Source: Pusillimonas sp. UBA6240
GTDB lineage: Bacteria; Pseudomonadota; Gammaproteobacteria; Burkholderiales; Burkholderiaceae_B
NCBI GenBank assembly: GCA_002441445.1
Contig: DJWC01000017.1
Span: 7,626-71,625 of the forward strand
Length of the DNA stretch: 64,000 nt
Reading direction: 5' to 3'
Shown here: positions 7,925 to 16,599 of the stretch, in pieces
How the letters are laid out: the number at the start of each line of letters is the position of its first letter
Numbering within the stretch: the stretch's first letter is position 1
Made by a program: the position numbers and the translations under genes
The notes under the pieces: generated by a model
The model's input: only the letters and a program-made list of their open reading frames with translations
The model's database searches: none
What the model was told of the DNA's origin: nothing

Positions 7925-10090
7925 TCAGAACTGATATGAGGCGCTGAGGCCGGCCGTCCAGTTGCGCCCCGGGGCCGGCTCGTAGTAACGCCCGCCGTTG
8001 GCGTTGATGATGGCCGAGCCGGCATAGCGCTTGTCCAGGATGTTATCCACGCGGGCAAAGGCGTTTATCTTCCAGTTCGGAAGTTTCCATAGATAGCCTG
8101 CGTGCAGCGCCGCGGTGAAATAGGCGGGCGCGGACTCGTCGTTGCTGTCGTTCACATAGATCTTGCTGAGATAGCGGCCCTCGACGCCCGCTCGCCATCC
8201 GGCGGGCGGCATCCAGCCCAGGGACGCGAACAGCGATTGCCGGGCGATTCCCGGAATGCGGTTTCCCGCCGGAACGAGATTGGCCGGCGCCGCCGCGCCC
8301 GCGTAAAAGCTGTCGCGATAGGTCGCATCCAGCCAGGTGTAGGCGAACTGCGCTTGCCAATTGCGCGCCACTTCCCCGCTCCAGCTCAGTTCGAAGCCGT
8401 TGCGCCGCGTTCGCCCGGCATTGCGGTAAGTCGTGCGGCCGCCCAGGTTTTCGGCCGCCACGATCTCGTCCTCGGTCCGGGTCTGGAACAGGGCGGCGGT
8501 CAACAAACCGCCGGCCAGACGGGCTTTGGCGCCGATTTCGACGCTGGTGTTGACCGAGGGCCGCAACGCGAAATTGAGGCCGGGAAGATGATCCGAGCGA
8601 TAGGAGATCTCATTGAAAGTGGGCGTCTCGAATCCGCGCCCCACGGTCGCGTAAAGGCTCAGATCGCCGGTGGGCTGATAGCGCAGGGCCGCCATCGGCA
8701 AGGCCTTGGTATAGCGCGCCGACCCGCTGTCGTCGCCGTTGCCGGCGGTGATGTAACGGTCATCCGAATCGAAATGCACCGTGCTGTAGCGCAGCCCCGC
8801 ATCCAGCGTCCAGCGCGGGGCGAATTGCCACGAAGCCTGCAGGTAGGGATCGATATTCCAGAGCTCATTGACTTCCTTGCGGCGCAGATTGCCCCGCACG
8901 CCCAGCTGGCTGCCGGCGAAATTCTCGTAGCCTCGCCGGTCTTCGGTCAGGGTATCGTAGGCCACCCCGCCTATCAGCGTCAGCGAGCCGCCCATCAGCG
9001 CAAGGCGGGATGTCCAGCGCAGGTCCGCGCCGCCGTAGTCGCGGCCCAGGTCGATGACGCCGCCCGCATGGCCGGGCGCCGCCTGCGTGTCGACGGGAAT
9101 GGATTGGTATTGGACCGTTTTGCGCTGGCCGTAATAGGCCATGAGCTGGAGGTCATGCCGGGCATCGATGCGATGCTCGTAGGCCAGGCCGCCCTGGGTC
9201 TGCTTGACCGTCTTGCGCGTATTGAACCGTAAGGCGTTGGGCGCCGCACTGCGCGGGCTGTCGATGAATTCGTCATAAGTCAGGCCCTGCGGGTCGTCGG
9301 CCTTCACATCCACGCTGTTCAGCACCAGCGTGAGCTTGCCGCCGTCGCCCACAGGCAGGCCCAGCTTGGCATTGGCCAAGTTCTTGCGCGCCGCGCTATG
9401 GTCACGGTAGCCGTCGGTCGTGTAACGGTTCACGCTCAGCAAATAATCCAGCCCGCCGCCCTCCATGGCGCCGCCGGCCTTGAGCCCGTAGCGGCGCTGG
9501 TTGTCGCTGCCCGCCGTAAAGCTGGGCGTGATGCGCAGAGGGCCGCTGCCTTCTTCAGTGAAGATCTGCACCACTCCGCCGGATGAATTGCCATACAGCG
9601 CGGAAAAAGGGCCGCGCAGCACCTCGACGCGGTCTATGGATGCGATGTCGATATTGGACGTCTGCCCCTGGCCGTCCGGCATGGTCGCCGGTATGCCATC
9701 CACATAAAGCCGTATGCCGCGGACGCCGAATGTGGAGCGCGAACCGAAGCCGCGTATGGACATCTGCAAATCCTGAGCATAGTTCTGGCGGTTCTGAACC
9801 AGCAGGCCGGGCACCCCGCCCAGGCTTTCCGACAGATTGACCTGCATCTGGCTGTCGCGCATGAGCTCGCCGTCGATCACATCGACCGAAGCGGGCACAT
9901 CGAAAGCCGGCTGCTCGACATGCGTGCTGGTCACGACCACGGGCGCCAGCGTGGTGACCGAGGCCCCATCCTGCGCGGTGCTTTCAGCCCGGCCGGAAAC
10001 GGGCAAGAAGCATGCCACCAGCATGGTCCAGACGATGGGGTGGTCGCCGGGCCGGCGCAGCAGCGGGAGTGTCGAACGCTGAACAGTCAT
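7925..10090 (-). CDS. TonB-dependent outer-membrane receptor
   Basis: This protein of about 721 residues has a signal peptide (hydrophobic stretch ending VSGRA), a TonB-box-like segment LAPVVVTSTH, and a plug domain (SESLGGVPGLLVQNR, SIRGFGSRSTFGVRG, IDRVEVLRGPFSALYGNSSGG). A 22-strand-type barrel follows and ends in an aromatic residue (ASYQF). The barrel motif RGFETPTFNEISY matches siderophore/metal-chelate receptors. The heme-receptor FRAP/NPNL box is not seen in canonical form. Several starts are possible (10228, 10138, 10090); 10090 gives the best signal peptide. It lies downstream of and partly overlaps the lysR-type gene if the longer start is used. It could serve the chelatase operon 2 kb away, but they are on opposite strands. 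Confidence 0.85.
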   Translation of the reverse strand: MTVQRSTLPLLRRPGDHPIVWTMLVACFLPVSGRAESTAQDGASVTTLAPVVVTSTHVEQPAFDVPASVDVIDGELMRDSQMQVNLSESLGGVPGLLVQNRQNYAQDLQMSIRGFGSRSTFGVRGIRLYVDGIPATMPDGQGQTSNIDIASIDRVEVLRGPFSALYGNSSGGVVQIFTEEGSGPLRITPSFTAGSDNQRRYGLKAGGAMEGGGLDYLLSVNRYTTDGYRDHSAARKNLANAKLGLPVGDGGKLTLVLNSVDVKADDPQGLTYDEFIDSPRSAAPNALRFNTRKTVKQTQGGLAYEHRIDARHDLQLMAYYGQRKTVQYQSIPVDTQAAPGHAGGVIDLGRDYGGADLRWTSRLALMGGSLTLIGGVAYDTLTEDRRGYENFAGSQLGVRGNLRRKEVNELWNIDPYLQASWQFAPRWTLDAGLRYSTVHFDSDDRYITAGNGDDSGSARYTKALPMAALRYQPTGDLSLYATVGRGFETPTFNEISYRSDHLPGLNFALRPSVNTSVEIGAKARLAGGLLTAALFQTRTEDEIVAAENLGGRTTYRNAGRTRRNGFELSWSGEVARNWQAQFAYTWLDATYRDSFYAGAAAPANLVPAGNRIPGIARQSLFASLGWMPPAGWRAGVEGRYLSKIYVNDSNDESAPAYFTAALHAGYLWKLPNWKINAFARVDNILDKRYAGSAIINANGGRYYEPAPGRNWTAGLSASYQF

Positions 10091-10167
10091 GGGGCAGCCA
10101 TATGCAAGAGCGATTCGGGCGGCGGCGAGCCCTGGCATGGCTGCCGCGGCGGCATGTCCAAAGGTTA

Positions 10168-11109
10168 TCACGGCTGATACGCAGCGGTATCCGACATTGA
10201 GCCACGGATGCCGCCCATGGCTTTCCACTGGCTTTGCTCCGCCATCTCCTCCATCAGCTCGATGAAGTGCCGCGCGCTTGCCGACAAATTACGCCGCCGC
10301 TTATAAATGGCACCCAGCTGCCGGGTCGCGCTGCGCTCGGCAATGGGGGCTAATTTCAAACCTTCCGTGTTCAAAGCGTTCACGGCGCTGCTGGGGATGA
10401 CCGCCAATCCCAAGCCGTATCGGGCTATGGAGGCCGCGGTGGCCAGGTGGGTGGCTTCCACGGAATGGGCCCCTCCGCGGCTGGCGATCGCCATTTCCTG
10501 AGCGGTGGCGCCGCCCCCGATCATGATGAGCTCATGCTTGGCGAGCGAGGCCCACTTGATGTGCGATTCGTTGAAGATCGGATGATGGGGCACTCCCGCC
10601 GCGAGCAGCCGATCCTTGAACAAGGGTTTGAAAACCATGTCGTTGTCGGCCGGCGCGCGTCCCACTCCGAGCTCGGCAAGATTGTTGCGCACCGCATCGA
10701 TGACGCCGTCGCTGTTGTGCTCGCCCATGTAGATCTGAACCGACGGGTAGCGCTGGTGAAAAGCCCCGAACGCTTCGGCCAGAAAACCGACCGACAGGGA
10801 GGGAACGGCGGCTATGGAAAGCTTTCCGCGCAATCCCCTGCCTTCGTCTTTCGCATATTGATAGGCCTCTTCCAGGTCCGCCAGGATGCGGCTCAGCGTT
10901 TCATACAAGCCTTTGCCTTGCGCGGTGAGATGGCAAGTGCGGGTGGTGCGCTCGAACAATTGCATTCCCAATTCGTCTTCGAGGCTCTTGATGAGGGCGG
11001 TAAACGAGGGCTGGGTAACGAAGAGCAGGCGTGCGGCCGCGATAAAGGAACCTTCCTGGGCTGCCAGACAGAAGGCTTTCAGCTGGCGGTACTTAATATT
11101 ATTAGCCAT
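10168..11109 (-). CDS. LysR-type transcriptional regulator
   Basis: This 313-residue protein has an N-terminal winged HTH (MANNIKYRQLKAFCLAAQEG, then SFIAAARLLFVTQPSFTALI, LEDELGMQLFERT) and a LysR co-inducer domain starting near residue 90 (GKLSIAAVPSLSVGFL). It diverges from the Bug/asparaginase-like pair and so probably controls it. A perfect inverted repeat overlaps its own start codon (see the site at 11098-11120). The TonB-receptor gene follows on the same strand and might also be under its control. Confidence 0.9.
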   Translation of the reverse strand: MANNIKYRQLKAFCLAAQEGSFIAAARLLFVTQPSFTALIKSLEDELGMQLFERTTRTCHLTAQGKGLYETLSRILADLEEAYQYAKDEGRGLRGKLSIAAVPSLSVGFLAEAFGAFHQRYPSVQIYMGEHNSDGVIDAVRNNLAELGVGRAPADNDMVFKPLFKDRLLAAGVPHHPIFNESHIKWASLAKHELIMIGGGATAQEMAIASRGGAHSVEATHLATAASIARYGLGLAVIPSSAVNALNTEGLKLAPIAERSATRQLGAIYKRRRNLSASARHFIELMEEMAEQSQWKAMGGIRGSMSDTAAYQP

Positions 11110-11120
11110 GAACTAATAAT
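11098..11120. promoter_or_regulatory. Putative LysR operator overlapping the regulator's start codon
   Basis: ATTATTAG and CTAATAAT are perfect 8-base arms separated by seven bases, which contain the CAT (minus-strand ATG) of the lysR-type gene. The arms satisfy the T-N11-A rule of LysR sites. The location suggests autorepression and control of the divergent Bug gene. Confidence 0.5.
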
Positions 11121-11221
11121 AATTCATTTTATTCAAATTGACCGTGCAATGGCCTCTTTCTATCATCAACAGCACCTTCTTTTCAGTCACCTCCTCATCG
11201 CCTCATGCAAGGAATTCCCGT

Positions 11222-12202
11222 ATGTCTCTGCTTCCAATCCGGAAGGGCTTCGCCGTTTGCGCGTTAAGCCTGTTGTCGGCCTCGGCCGCTCATGCCGATA
11301 GCACATTCCCCGTGCGCCCTGTCACCATCGTCGTCCCTTATCTGCCCGGTGGTACGCCTGACATCATGGCGCGATTGCTCGGGCCTGAGCTCAACAAGCT
11401 CTGGGGGCAACCGGTCGTGGTCGAAAACAAAGCCGGCGCCAACGGACAGATCGGCTCGGCGGCTGTTGCGAACGCCAAACCCGATGGCTACACCATGGTT
11501 CTGGGCACCACGGCCACGCACGTGGTAAACGGCTTGCTGTATAGCAGCACGCCGTACGACGGCGTCAAGGACTTCACGCCGGTTGCCATGCTTGGCACCC
11601 TCTCCAATGTCCTGGTGGTCAATCCCCAGGTGCCCGCAAAGAACGTCAAGGAGCTGATCGCGCTCTTGAAGGAGAATCCGGATAAGTACAACTATGGCTC
11701 CGGCGGTAACGGCAGCTCGAATCACCTTGCGGCGGAAATGTTCAAGACCATGGCGGGCGTTTCGGTCAGGCATATCCCCTACAAGAGCGCAGCGCCCGCG
11801 ATGACGGGCTTGCTTGCCGGCGAAACGGCCATGATTTTCGAGAATGTATCGACTGCCATCCCCCACATCCATAGCGGCGCGCTGAGAGCCCTGGGGGTGA
11901 CGAGCGCCAAGGGCGCCAGGGTGCTGCCCGATGTGCCTTCGATCGACAAGGCGGGCGTGCCGGGTTATGACATGTCATTCTGGTATGGGCTGCTGGCGCC
12001 CGCCAGCACCGATCCGCAGGTGGTCGAGAAGATCAATGCGGATGTCCGGAAAGTGCTCGCAGACCCGGACGTGCGCGCTAAGCTGGAAGGGCGCGGCATC
12101 GATTTGAGCGACAGCACATCGGCGGAGTTCGCTGAATACATGGCCGCTGAAGTTCCCAAGTGGACCAAGGTGGTTGAAGCGTCTGGCGCCAAAATCGACT
12201 AG
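11222..12202 (+). CDS. Bug/TctC-type periplasmic binding protein
   Basis: This 326-residue protein has a signal peptide ending ASAAHA. The Bug-family signature follows: RPVTIVVPYLPGGTPDIMARLL, VVENKAGANGQIGSAAVA, NPDKYNYGSGGNGSSNHLAAE and VPGYDMSFWYGLLAP. Family members bind carboxylates and related small molecules in the periplasm. No TctA/TctB membrane partners are nearby. Start 11222 has AAGGA nine bases upstream; the longer frame from 11138 would delay the signal peptide. It is 12 bases upstream of the asparaginase-like gene and divergent from the LysR gene, which suggests sensing or capture of that enzyme's substrate. Confidence 0.92.
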   Translation: MSLLPIRKGFAVCALSLLSASAAHADSTFPVRPVTIVVPYLPGGTPDIMARLLGPELNKLWGQPVVVENKAGANGQIGSAAVANAKPDGYTMVLGTTATHVVNGLLYSSTPYDGVKDFTPVAMLGTLSNVLVVNPQVPAKNVKELIALLKENPDKYNYGSGGNGSSNHLAAEMFKTMAGVSVRHIPYKSAAPAMTGLLAGETAMIFENVSTAIPHIHSGALRALGVTSAKGARVLPDVPSIDKAGVPGYDMSFWYGLLAPASTDPQVVEKINADVRKVLADPDVRAKLEGRGIDLSDSTSAEFAEYMAAEVPKWTKVVEASGAKID

Positions 12203-12214
12203 GAAGCGCCCACG

Positions 12215-13246
12215 ATGACGCAACAACTGCTTCAAGCAGAATCGGGACGGCACACCTCGGCCGTCCCGTCCCGCTGCATGCTTCTTTCGACAGGCGGCAC
12301 CATCGCCTCCCGGATCGACGCCGCAACAGGGCTGGCCGTGCCGGTGCTCTCGGGCAAAGAGCTGCTGAGCACCCTGCCCGAGCTCGAAGGCCGGATTGAG
12401 GTGGACGTGGAGGACTTCGCGCGCATCCCATCGCCTCATATGAGCCCCGAGCACTGGGCGCCGCTTCACGCCCGCATATCGAGTCTGCTCTCCGACGATT
12501 CGATCGCGGGAGTCGTGGTCAGCCACGGAACGGGCCTGCTTGAGGAGACGGCCTGGTTTCTGGACCTGAGCATCGATTCGGACAAGCCTGTGGTGCTCGT
12601 CGGCGCCCAACGCAACAGTTCGGAGCACGACCACGACGGCCCGCGAAACCTGCTTGCCGCATTGCAGGTCTGCGCCCACGAGGATGCACGCGGCAAAGGC
12701 GTGCTGGTCGTCCTGAACCAGCACATCAATGCCGCGCGCGATGCGCACAAGACGCATACGTTCGACGTGGAAACCTTCAACTCGGGCGAGCTGGGATACT
12801 TGGGAAGCGTCAGCCACGGCCGCGTGGATTTCCGCCGCGCGCCATTGAAGCGGCTGCACATGCCCTACCATGGCCAGCGCTTGCCCCGGGTGGATGTGAT
12901 ACCAATGTACGCGGGAGCCCCGGGAAGCCTGGTGAAGGCGGTCGTGGCGGACGGCGCGCAAGGCCTGGTGATCCAGGCCGTGGGTTCGGGGCATGTGAAT
13001 CCGAGTTTCGCCAAGGCGATTCAAGAGGTCTTGCAACGCGGCATCCCTGTTGTCGTGGCCACGCGGGTTCCTCGAGGCGGGACGCGCGCATGCTATGGCT
13101 TTGAAGGGTCGTCACAATTGCTGCAGAACGATGGCGCGGCGCTTGCCGGCGACTTGTCGGCCTGGAAGGCGCGCATTGTATTGATGCTCGCGATCTCGCT
13201 AGGCGACGCCTCGCAGGCAAGCCTGCGGACGTGGCTCGGGAACTAG
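12215..13246 (+). CDS. Asparaginase-family amidohydrolase with altered substrate pocket
   Basis: This 343-residue protein has the asparaginase fold. The first nucleophile motif STGGTIAS (Thr29) is present, the second Thr lies in SHGTG (Thr106), and Lys179 lies in AHKTHT. The residues that hold the alpha-amino and carboxylate groups in E. coli AsnB differ. The Asp after the second Thr (canonical HGTD) is Gly107, and the SQ pair of the SQDM motif reads SPH. Asparagine is therefore an unlikely substrate; an amide, lactam or ester lacking the amino-acid head group is more likely. There is no signal peptide. It follows the Bug gene by 12 bases with AGGAAG eight bases before the start, and forms a two-gene unit. 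Confidence 0.8.
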   Translation: MTQQLLQAESGRHTSAVPSRCMLLSTGGTIASRIDAATGLAVPVLSGKELLSTLPELEGRIEVDVEDFARIPSPHMSPEHWAPLHARISSLLSDDSIAGVVVSHGTGLLEETAWFLDLSIDSDKPVVLVGAQRNSSEHDHDGPRNLLAALQVCAHEDARGKGVLVVLNQHINAARDAHKTHTFDVETFNSGELGYLGSVSHGRVDFRRAPLKRLHMPYHGQRLPRVDVIPMYAGAPGSLVKAVVADGAQGLVIQAVGSGHVNPSFAKAIQEVLQRGIPVVVATRVPRGGTRACYGFEGSSQLLQNDGAALAGDLSAWKARIVLMLAISLGDASQASLRTWLGN

Positions 13247-13264
13247 GCTTATTGCCGATGAAGA

Positions 13265-13293
13265 AGCGCGCCGCCGGTGAAGGGCGGCGCGCT
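13265..13293. terminator. Bidirectional hairpin between convergent genes
   Basis: AGCGCGCCGCC and GGCGGCGCGCT are perfect 11-base arms with a seven-base loop. They sit between the ends of the asparaginase-like gene and the TerC gene, which converge. T-richness after the stem is modest on both sides. Confidence 0.6.
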
Positions 13294-13309
13294 AGCGCCT
13301 TGGTTCTGT

Positions 13310-14023
13310 TTAAGCGTTGGCGTTGGCCGGCTGCTTGCGGCGGGCGATGCTCTTGCCGATGATGATGATCAGTACAGCGCCGACCACTTCGGCGGCGATC
13401 TTTATTGTGCCGGACGGCTCGCCGAACCGCTCGACGATGAAGATATCGGTGACCAGCATGCCGCCGGCGATCCAGCCCAGCAGCGCTGCTCCGAAAGTGA
13501 CCACCATGGGGAAGCGGTCGATCAACTTCAGTACCAGCGTGCTGCCCCAGATAATGATGGGTACGCTGACGACCAGGCCGAAGATGACCAGCCCCAGTTG
13601 GTGATCCGAGTGGGCGCTCTGGGCGGCGCCGGCGATCGCAATGACGTTGTCCAGGCTCATGACGAAGTCGGCCACGATAATGGTCTTGATCGCCGATATG
13701 ATGGACGCGCCGCCTTCGATATTGCCATGCGCGTCGTCTTCAGGGATCAGCAGTTTCACGCCTATCCATACCAGCAGCAGCGCGCCGACGATTTTCAGGA
13801 ACGGTATGCTGAGCAGTGTCAGAGCGAAGGCGATCAGGACCACACGCAGAATGATGGCGCCCGCCGTGCCCCATAATATGCCCTGTATGCGCCGTTTTGC
13901 GTCCAGATTGCGGCAGGCAAGCGCAATCACCACGGCGTTGTCGCCGCCCAGCAGGATGTCGATCAGAATGATCTGAAAGACGGCCGCCCAGCTGAGTGTC
14001 TGTAAAAATTCAAGCATAGTCAT
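13310..14023 (-). CDS. TerC-family integral membrane protein (YjbE type), probable Mn2+ exporter
   Basis: This 237-residue protein has about seven transmembrane helices. It shows the TerC signatures IDILLGGDNAVVIALA near the N-terminus and VADFVMSLDNVIAIAG in the middle, whose GDN and SLDN acidic residues are thought to bind metal. TerC/Alx/YkoY proteins have been linked to manganese export. The 5' region carries a yybP-ykoY manganese riboswitch (14165-14293), which supports this role directly. It is monocistronic and converges on the asparaginase-like gene. Confidence 0.88.
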   Translation of the reverse strand: MTMLEFLQTLSWAAVFQIILIDILLGGDNAVVIALACRNLDAKRRIQGILWGTAGAIILRVVLIAFALTLLSIPFLKIVGALLLVWIGVKLLIPEDDAHGNIEGGASIISAIKTIIVADFVMSLDNVIAIAGAAQSAHSDHQLGLVIFGLVVSVPIIIWGSTLVLKLIDRFPMVVTFGAALLGWIAGGMLVTDIFIVERFGEPSGTIKIAAEVVGAVLIIIIGKSIARRKQPANANA

Positions 14024-14164
14024 CCCAAAGTTATAAAGTATCGATTAGGTGGACCGGGCCGCTCGGGCCGAATTGCCCGATGGGCGGCATGCTTGCCGCG
14101 GCGGACAACCGGAAAAGCAAAATGGCCTGGTCCATCAGGACACAGGCCACAGCATTTACATTTG

Positions 14165-14293
14165 CTGGAGACGGACCTTGCCCTGAATGGCAAGGTCTTG
14201 CTTGCAACATGGCGATGTTGCCCGAGCACCGGGCGCTTGCAGCTGCAAGACGGCCGTGATGACGATGCTGCGGAAGAAAGCTACTCCCCTTGA
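14165..14293 (-). promoter_or_regulatory. yybP-ykoY manganese riboswitch
   Basis: On the minus strand, about 270 bases before the TerC start, AAGGGGAGTAGC is followed by ATCGTCATCACGG. These are the two conserved blocks of the yybP-ykoY aptamer (Mn2+-binding loops). A strong hairpin then follows, ACCTTGCC-ATTCA-GGGCAAGGT (14174-14198). The rest of the 14024-14164 leader probably forms the expression platform; no gene is seen there, nor in 14294-14445. Confidence 0.8.
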
Positions 14294-14445
14294 TGGGCGC
14301 TAGTGTATTCGGATCGCATAAAAACTCCAAATCGGTGATTTCCCTTAGATAATTGTTGCTTACATGTGCGCATCAGCGCTTATCTGCGCGTAAGGGAGCG
14401 CTTGTGCGCGCGTAAGGGATGTCTGAAAAGTTTCCAATGCCGCGA

Positions 14446-14901
14446 TCAAGGCGCCGCCGATGATGCGATACGCAGCGGTATGGTGACCGGCCCGTCATTC
14501 ACCAATTGCACCTGCATGTTGGCGGCGAATTCGCCGCTGGCAACGACAGGGTGCAGCTCACGAGCCCGCGCAAGGAAATGCTCGTACAAGGCTCGCCCCT
14601 GCTCGGGAGCGGCCGCGGCGGTAAAGCTTGGGCGATTGCCCTTGCTCGTGTCGGCGGCCAGGGTGAACTGGCTGACGATCAGCAGGCCGCCGCCCACGTC
14701 CTGCACGCTGCGATTCATGCGGCCGGCTTCGTCGGAGAATATGCGCAGCTTCAGTATCTTGGCCAACAACGCATCCGCCTCGGCGCTGGTATCGCCATGC
14801 TCGGCGCACAACAGCACGAGTAAGCCATGCCCGATGGCGCCGACGCTGCGGCCACCGACGCAGACGCCGGCTTGCGATACACGTTGCAGGACGGTCAACA
14901 T
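14446..14901 (-). CDS. dtd: D-aminoacyl-tRNA deacylase
   Basis: This 151-residue protein matches DTD along its whole length. It begins MLTVLQRVSQAGVCVGG and has the catalytic SQFTLAAD motif. The C-terminal cis Gly-Pro motif is present as NDGPVT, which follows the family pattern. The enzyme removes D-amino acids (and glycine from tRNA-Ala) from tRNAs in the cytoplasm. It is a stand-alone housekeeping gene here, upstream of nothing on its strand. Confidence 0.93.
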   Translation of the reverse strand: MLTVLQRVSQAGVCVGGRSVGAIGHGLLVLLCAEHGDTSAEADALLAKILKLRIFSDEAGRMNRSVQDVGGGLLIVSQFTLAADTSKGNRPSFTAAAAPEQGRALYEHFLARARELHPVVASGEFAANMQVQLVNDGPVTIPLRIASSAAP

Positions 14902-15195
14902 GGTCGGATTCTTTTGGTGTTGGTGTTCGAGGCCGCAGCCGGACGGGATTGTCTATATCGAAGTGTATCGCACAAGATCCCGCCTTCCGGCCGGCCCGGG
15001 CGACGCCTGGTCGAGGCGGATTTCTCTGATGAGCAGTTCCGCTCCGATGGCGCGCCTGATGGCTCTGCGTCAAGTAGACCCCTCGCCTCGTCACGGTGGC
15101 CGTCAAGCGAGCTCACGCTCCGCATGCCCCCGGGCCGGTATGGGGCTTGCTTATTTTTGCGGCCGGCGCCTACTATGGTCGCCCAGGAGAACAGC

Positions 15196-15519
15196 ATGGC
15201 AATGACTTATGACTACGAACACAAGGAACCCGCGCGCGAAGCCATCGACACACGCGCCGGCCCCTTGCTGCTGGAATTCGGAACGGCCTGGTGCGGATAC
15301 TGCCGCGCGGCACAGCCCTTGATTGCGCAAGCATTCAAGGCCCATCCCGACATCCCCCACATAAAGATAGAAGACGGCAGCGGCCGTCCCCTGGGCCGCT
15401 CGTTCCGCATCAAGCTTTGGCCCTCCCTGATCTTTCTGCGCGACGGCCAGGAAGTGGCGCGGCTCGTCCGGCCGGACAACGCCCAGGATATCGAGCGGGC
15501 GCTGGCGAAGATCGCCTGA
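15196..15519 (+). CDS. Thioredoxin-like protein
   Basis: This 107-residue protein has a thioredoxin fold with the redox motif WCGYC (residues about 32-36; thioredoxin itself has WCGPC) and the cis-Pro region KLWPSLIFLRDGQEV. There is no signal peptide, so it acts in the cytoplasm. The start at 15196 has AGGAGA five bases upstream; the longer open frame from 14827 lacks a site and is not coding-like. The Tyr in the active site suggests a different redox potential from TrxA. The region 14902-15195 upstream shows no gene. Confidence 0.88.
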   Translation: MAMTYDYEHKEPAREAIDTRAGPLLLEFGTAWCGYCRAAQPLIAQAFKAHPDIPHIKIEDGSGRPLGRSFRIKLWPSLIFLRDGQEVARLVRPDNAQDIERALAKIA

Positions 15520-15540
15520 GCTTGCCGGCCGTTATGGCGC

Positions 15541-16587
15541 CTACTCCAGGGCAGCCGCCAGCGCGTCGGCGGCCTCTTCGACTTGGGCCTTGCTTACATC
15601 CATATGTGTCACTGCACGCAAGCGGTAAGTGCTTTCGGCGCCGATGCGGATGCCCTGCCGCAACAGCTTGGCGCTTAACTCCTGTGCGGTGAAGCCGGTA
15701 CCCCGCACATCGAGAAACACTAGATTGGTTTGTACGCCATCGGAATCCAGCTTGACGCCCGGCAGCCCGGCCACGCGATCGGCGAATAGGCGGGCGTTGG
15801 CGTGGTCCTCCGCCAAGCGCTCGATATTATGGTCCAGCGCATACAGCCCCGCGGCGGCGAGCACGCCGGATTGCCGCAAGGCGCCCCCAAGCCGATGTTT
15901 CCAGAGCCAAGCTTGTTCAATCACCTCGGCCGACCCCGCCAGAACCGCCCCGACGGGGCAGCCCAGCCCTTTGGACAGATCGATCCAAACCGTGTCGCAA
16001 TATTCGGCATAGCGCTGTGCCGGTACACCCGATGCGACGACCGCGTTGAGCAGGCGTGCGCCATCCATATGCACGGCCATGGAATGGCTTTGGGCCAATT
16101 CGGCGATTTCCATCACGCGCGCCAATGGCCAAACGCCGCCTCCGCCGCGATTCACGGTCTGCTCCAGCACCACTAGACGCGCGCGTGGCGTATTCCGCTT
16201 GCGCGGCCGGATGCGGTCGGCGATCTGTTGAGCGGTGAATATCCCGTGCCGCCCCGCCAGGGCATGCACCATGGCACCGGCCAGAACCGCGGGGCCGCCG
16301 GCCTCGGAACCGACGATATGCGCGGATTCATCGGCAAAGATCTCGTCGCCTGGCCGGCAGTGCACCAGTATGGAAATCTGATTGCACATGACGCCCGATG
16401 GCAGGAACAGGGCGGCTTCCTTGCCCAGCATGGCGGCCACCCTGGCGCATAGCAAGTTCGTACTGGGGTCTTCGCCCCGCTGCTCATCGCCCACTTCCGC
16501 CTGCGCCATAGCCTGCCGCATATCGGAGCTGGGCCGGGTTACGGTATCGCTGATGAGATCTATGCGAGGCGCAATGGCGGACTGCAT
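15541..16587 (-). CDS. ltaE: L-threonine aldolase family, PLP-dependent
   Basis: This 348-residue fold-type I PLP enzyme carries the cofactor lysine in DLSKGLGCP (Lys206) and the ring-stacking His90 in ESAHI. MDGARLLNA and FLPSGVMCNQ are typical of low-specificity threonine aldolase. These enzymes split beta-hydroxy amino acids into glycine and an aldehyde. It starts 12 bases after the ATPase gene of the aap transporter on the same strand, so it is probably the last gene of that operon. This suggests the imported substrate is a beta-hydroxy amino acid. Confidence 0.9.
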   Translation of the reverse strand: MQSAIAPRIDLISDTVTRPSSDMRQAMAQAEVGDEQRGEDPSTNLLCARVAAMLGKEAALFLPSGVMCNQISILVHCRPGDEIFADESAHIVGSEAGGPAVLAGAMVHALAGRHGIFTAQQIADRIRPRKRNTPRARLVVLEQTVNRGGGGVWPLARVMEIAELAQSHSMAVHMDGARLLNAVVASGVPAQRYAEYCDTVWIDLSKGLGCPVGAVLAGSAEVIEQAWLWKHRLGGALRQSGVLAAAGLYALDHNIERLAEDHANARLFADRVAGLPGVKLDSDGVQTNLVFLDVRGTGFTAQELSAKLLRQGIRIGAESTYRLRAVTHMDVSKAQVEEAADALAAALE

Positions 16588-16599
16588 GAAAGGCTCCGG

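Noticed and set aside
8102..9232. Long plus-strand open frame opposite the TonB-receptor gene
   Set aside because: It mirrors the receptor reading frame and has no ribosome site or recognisable motif.
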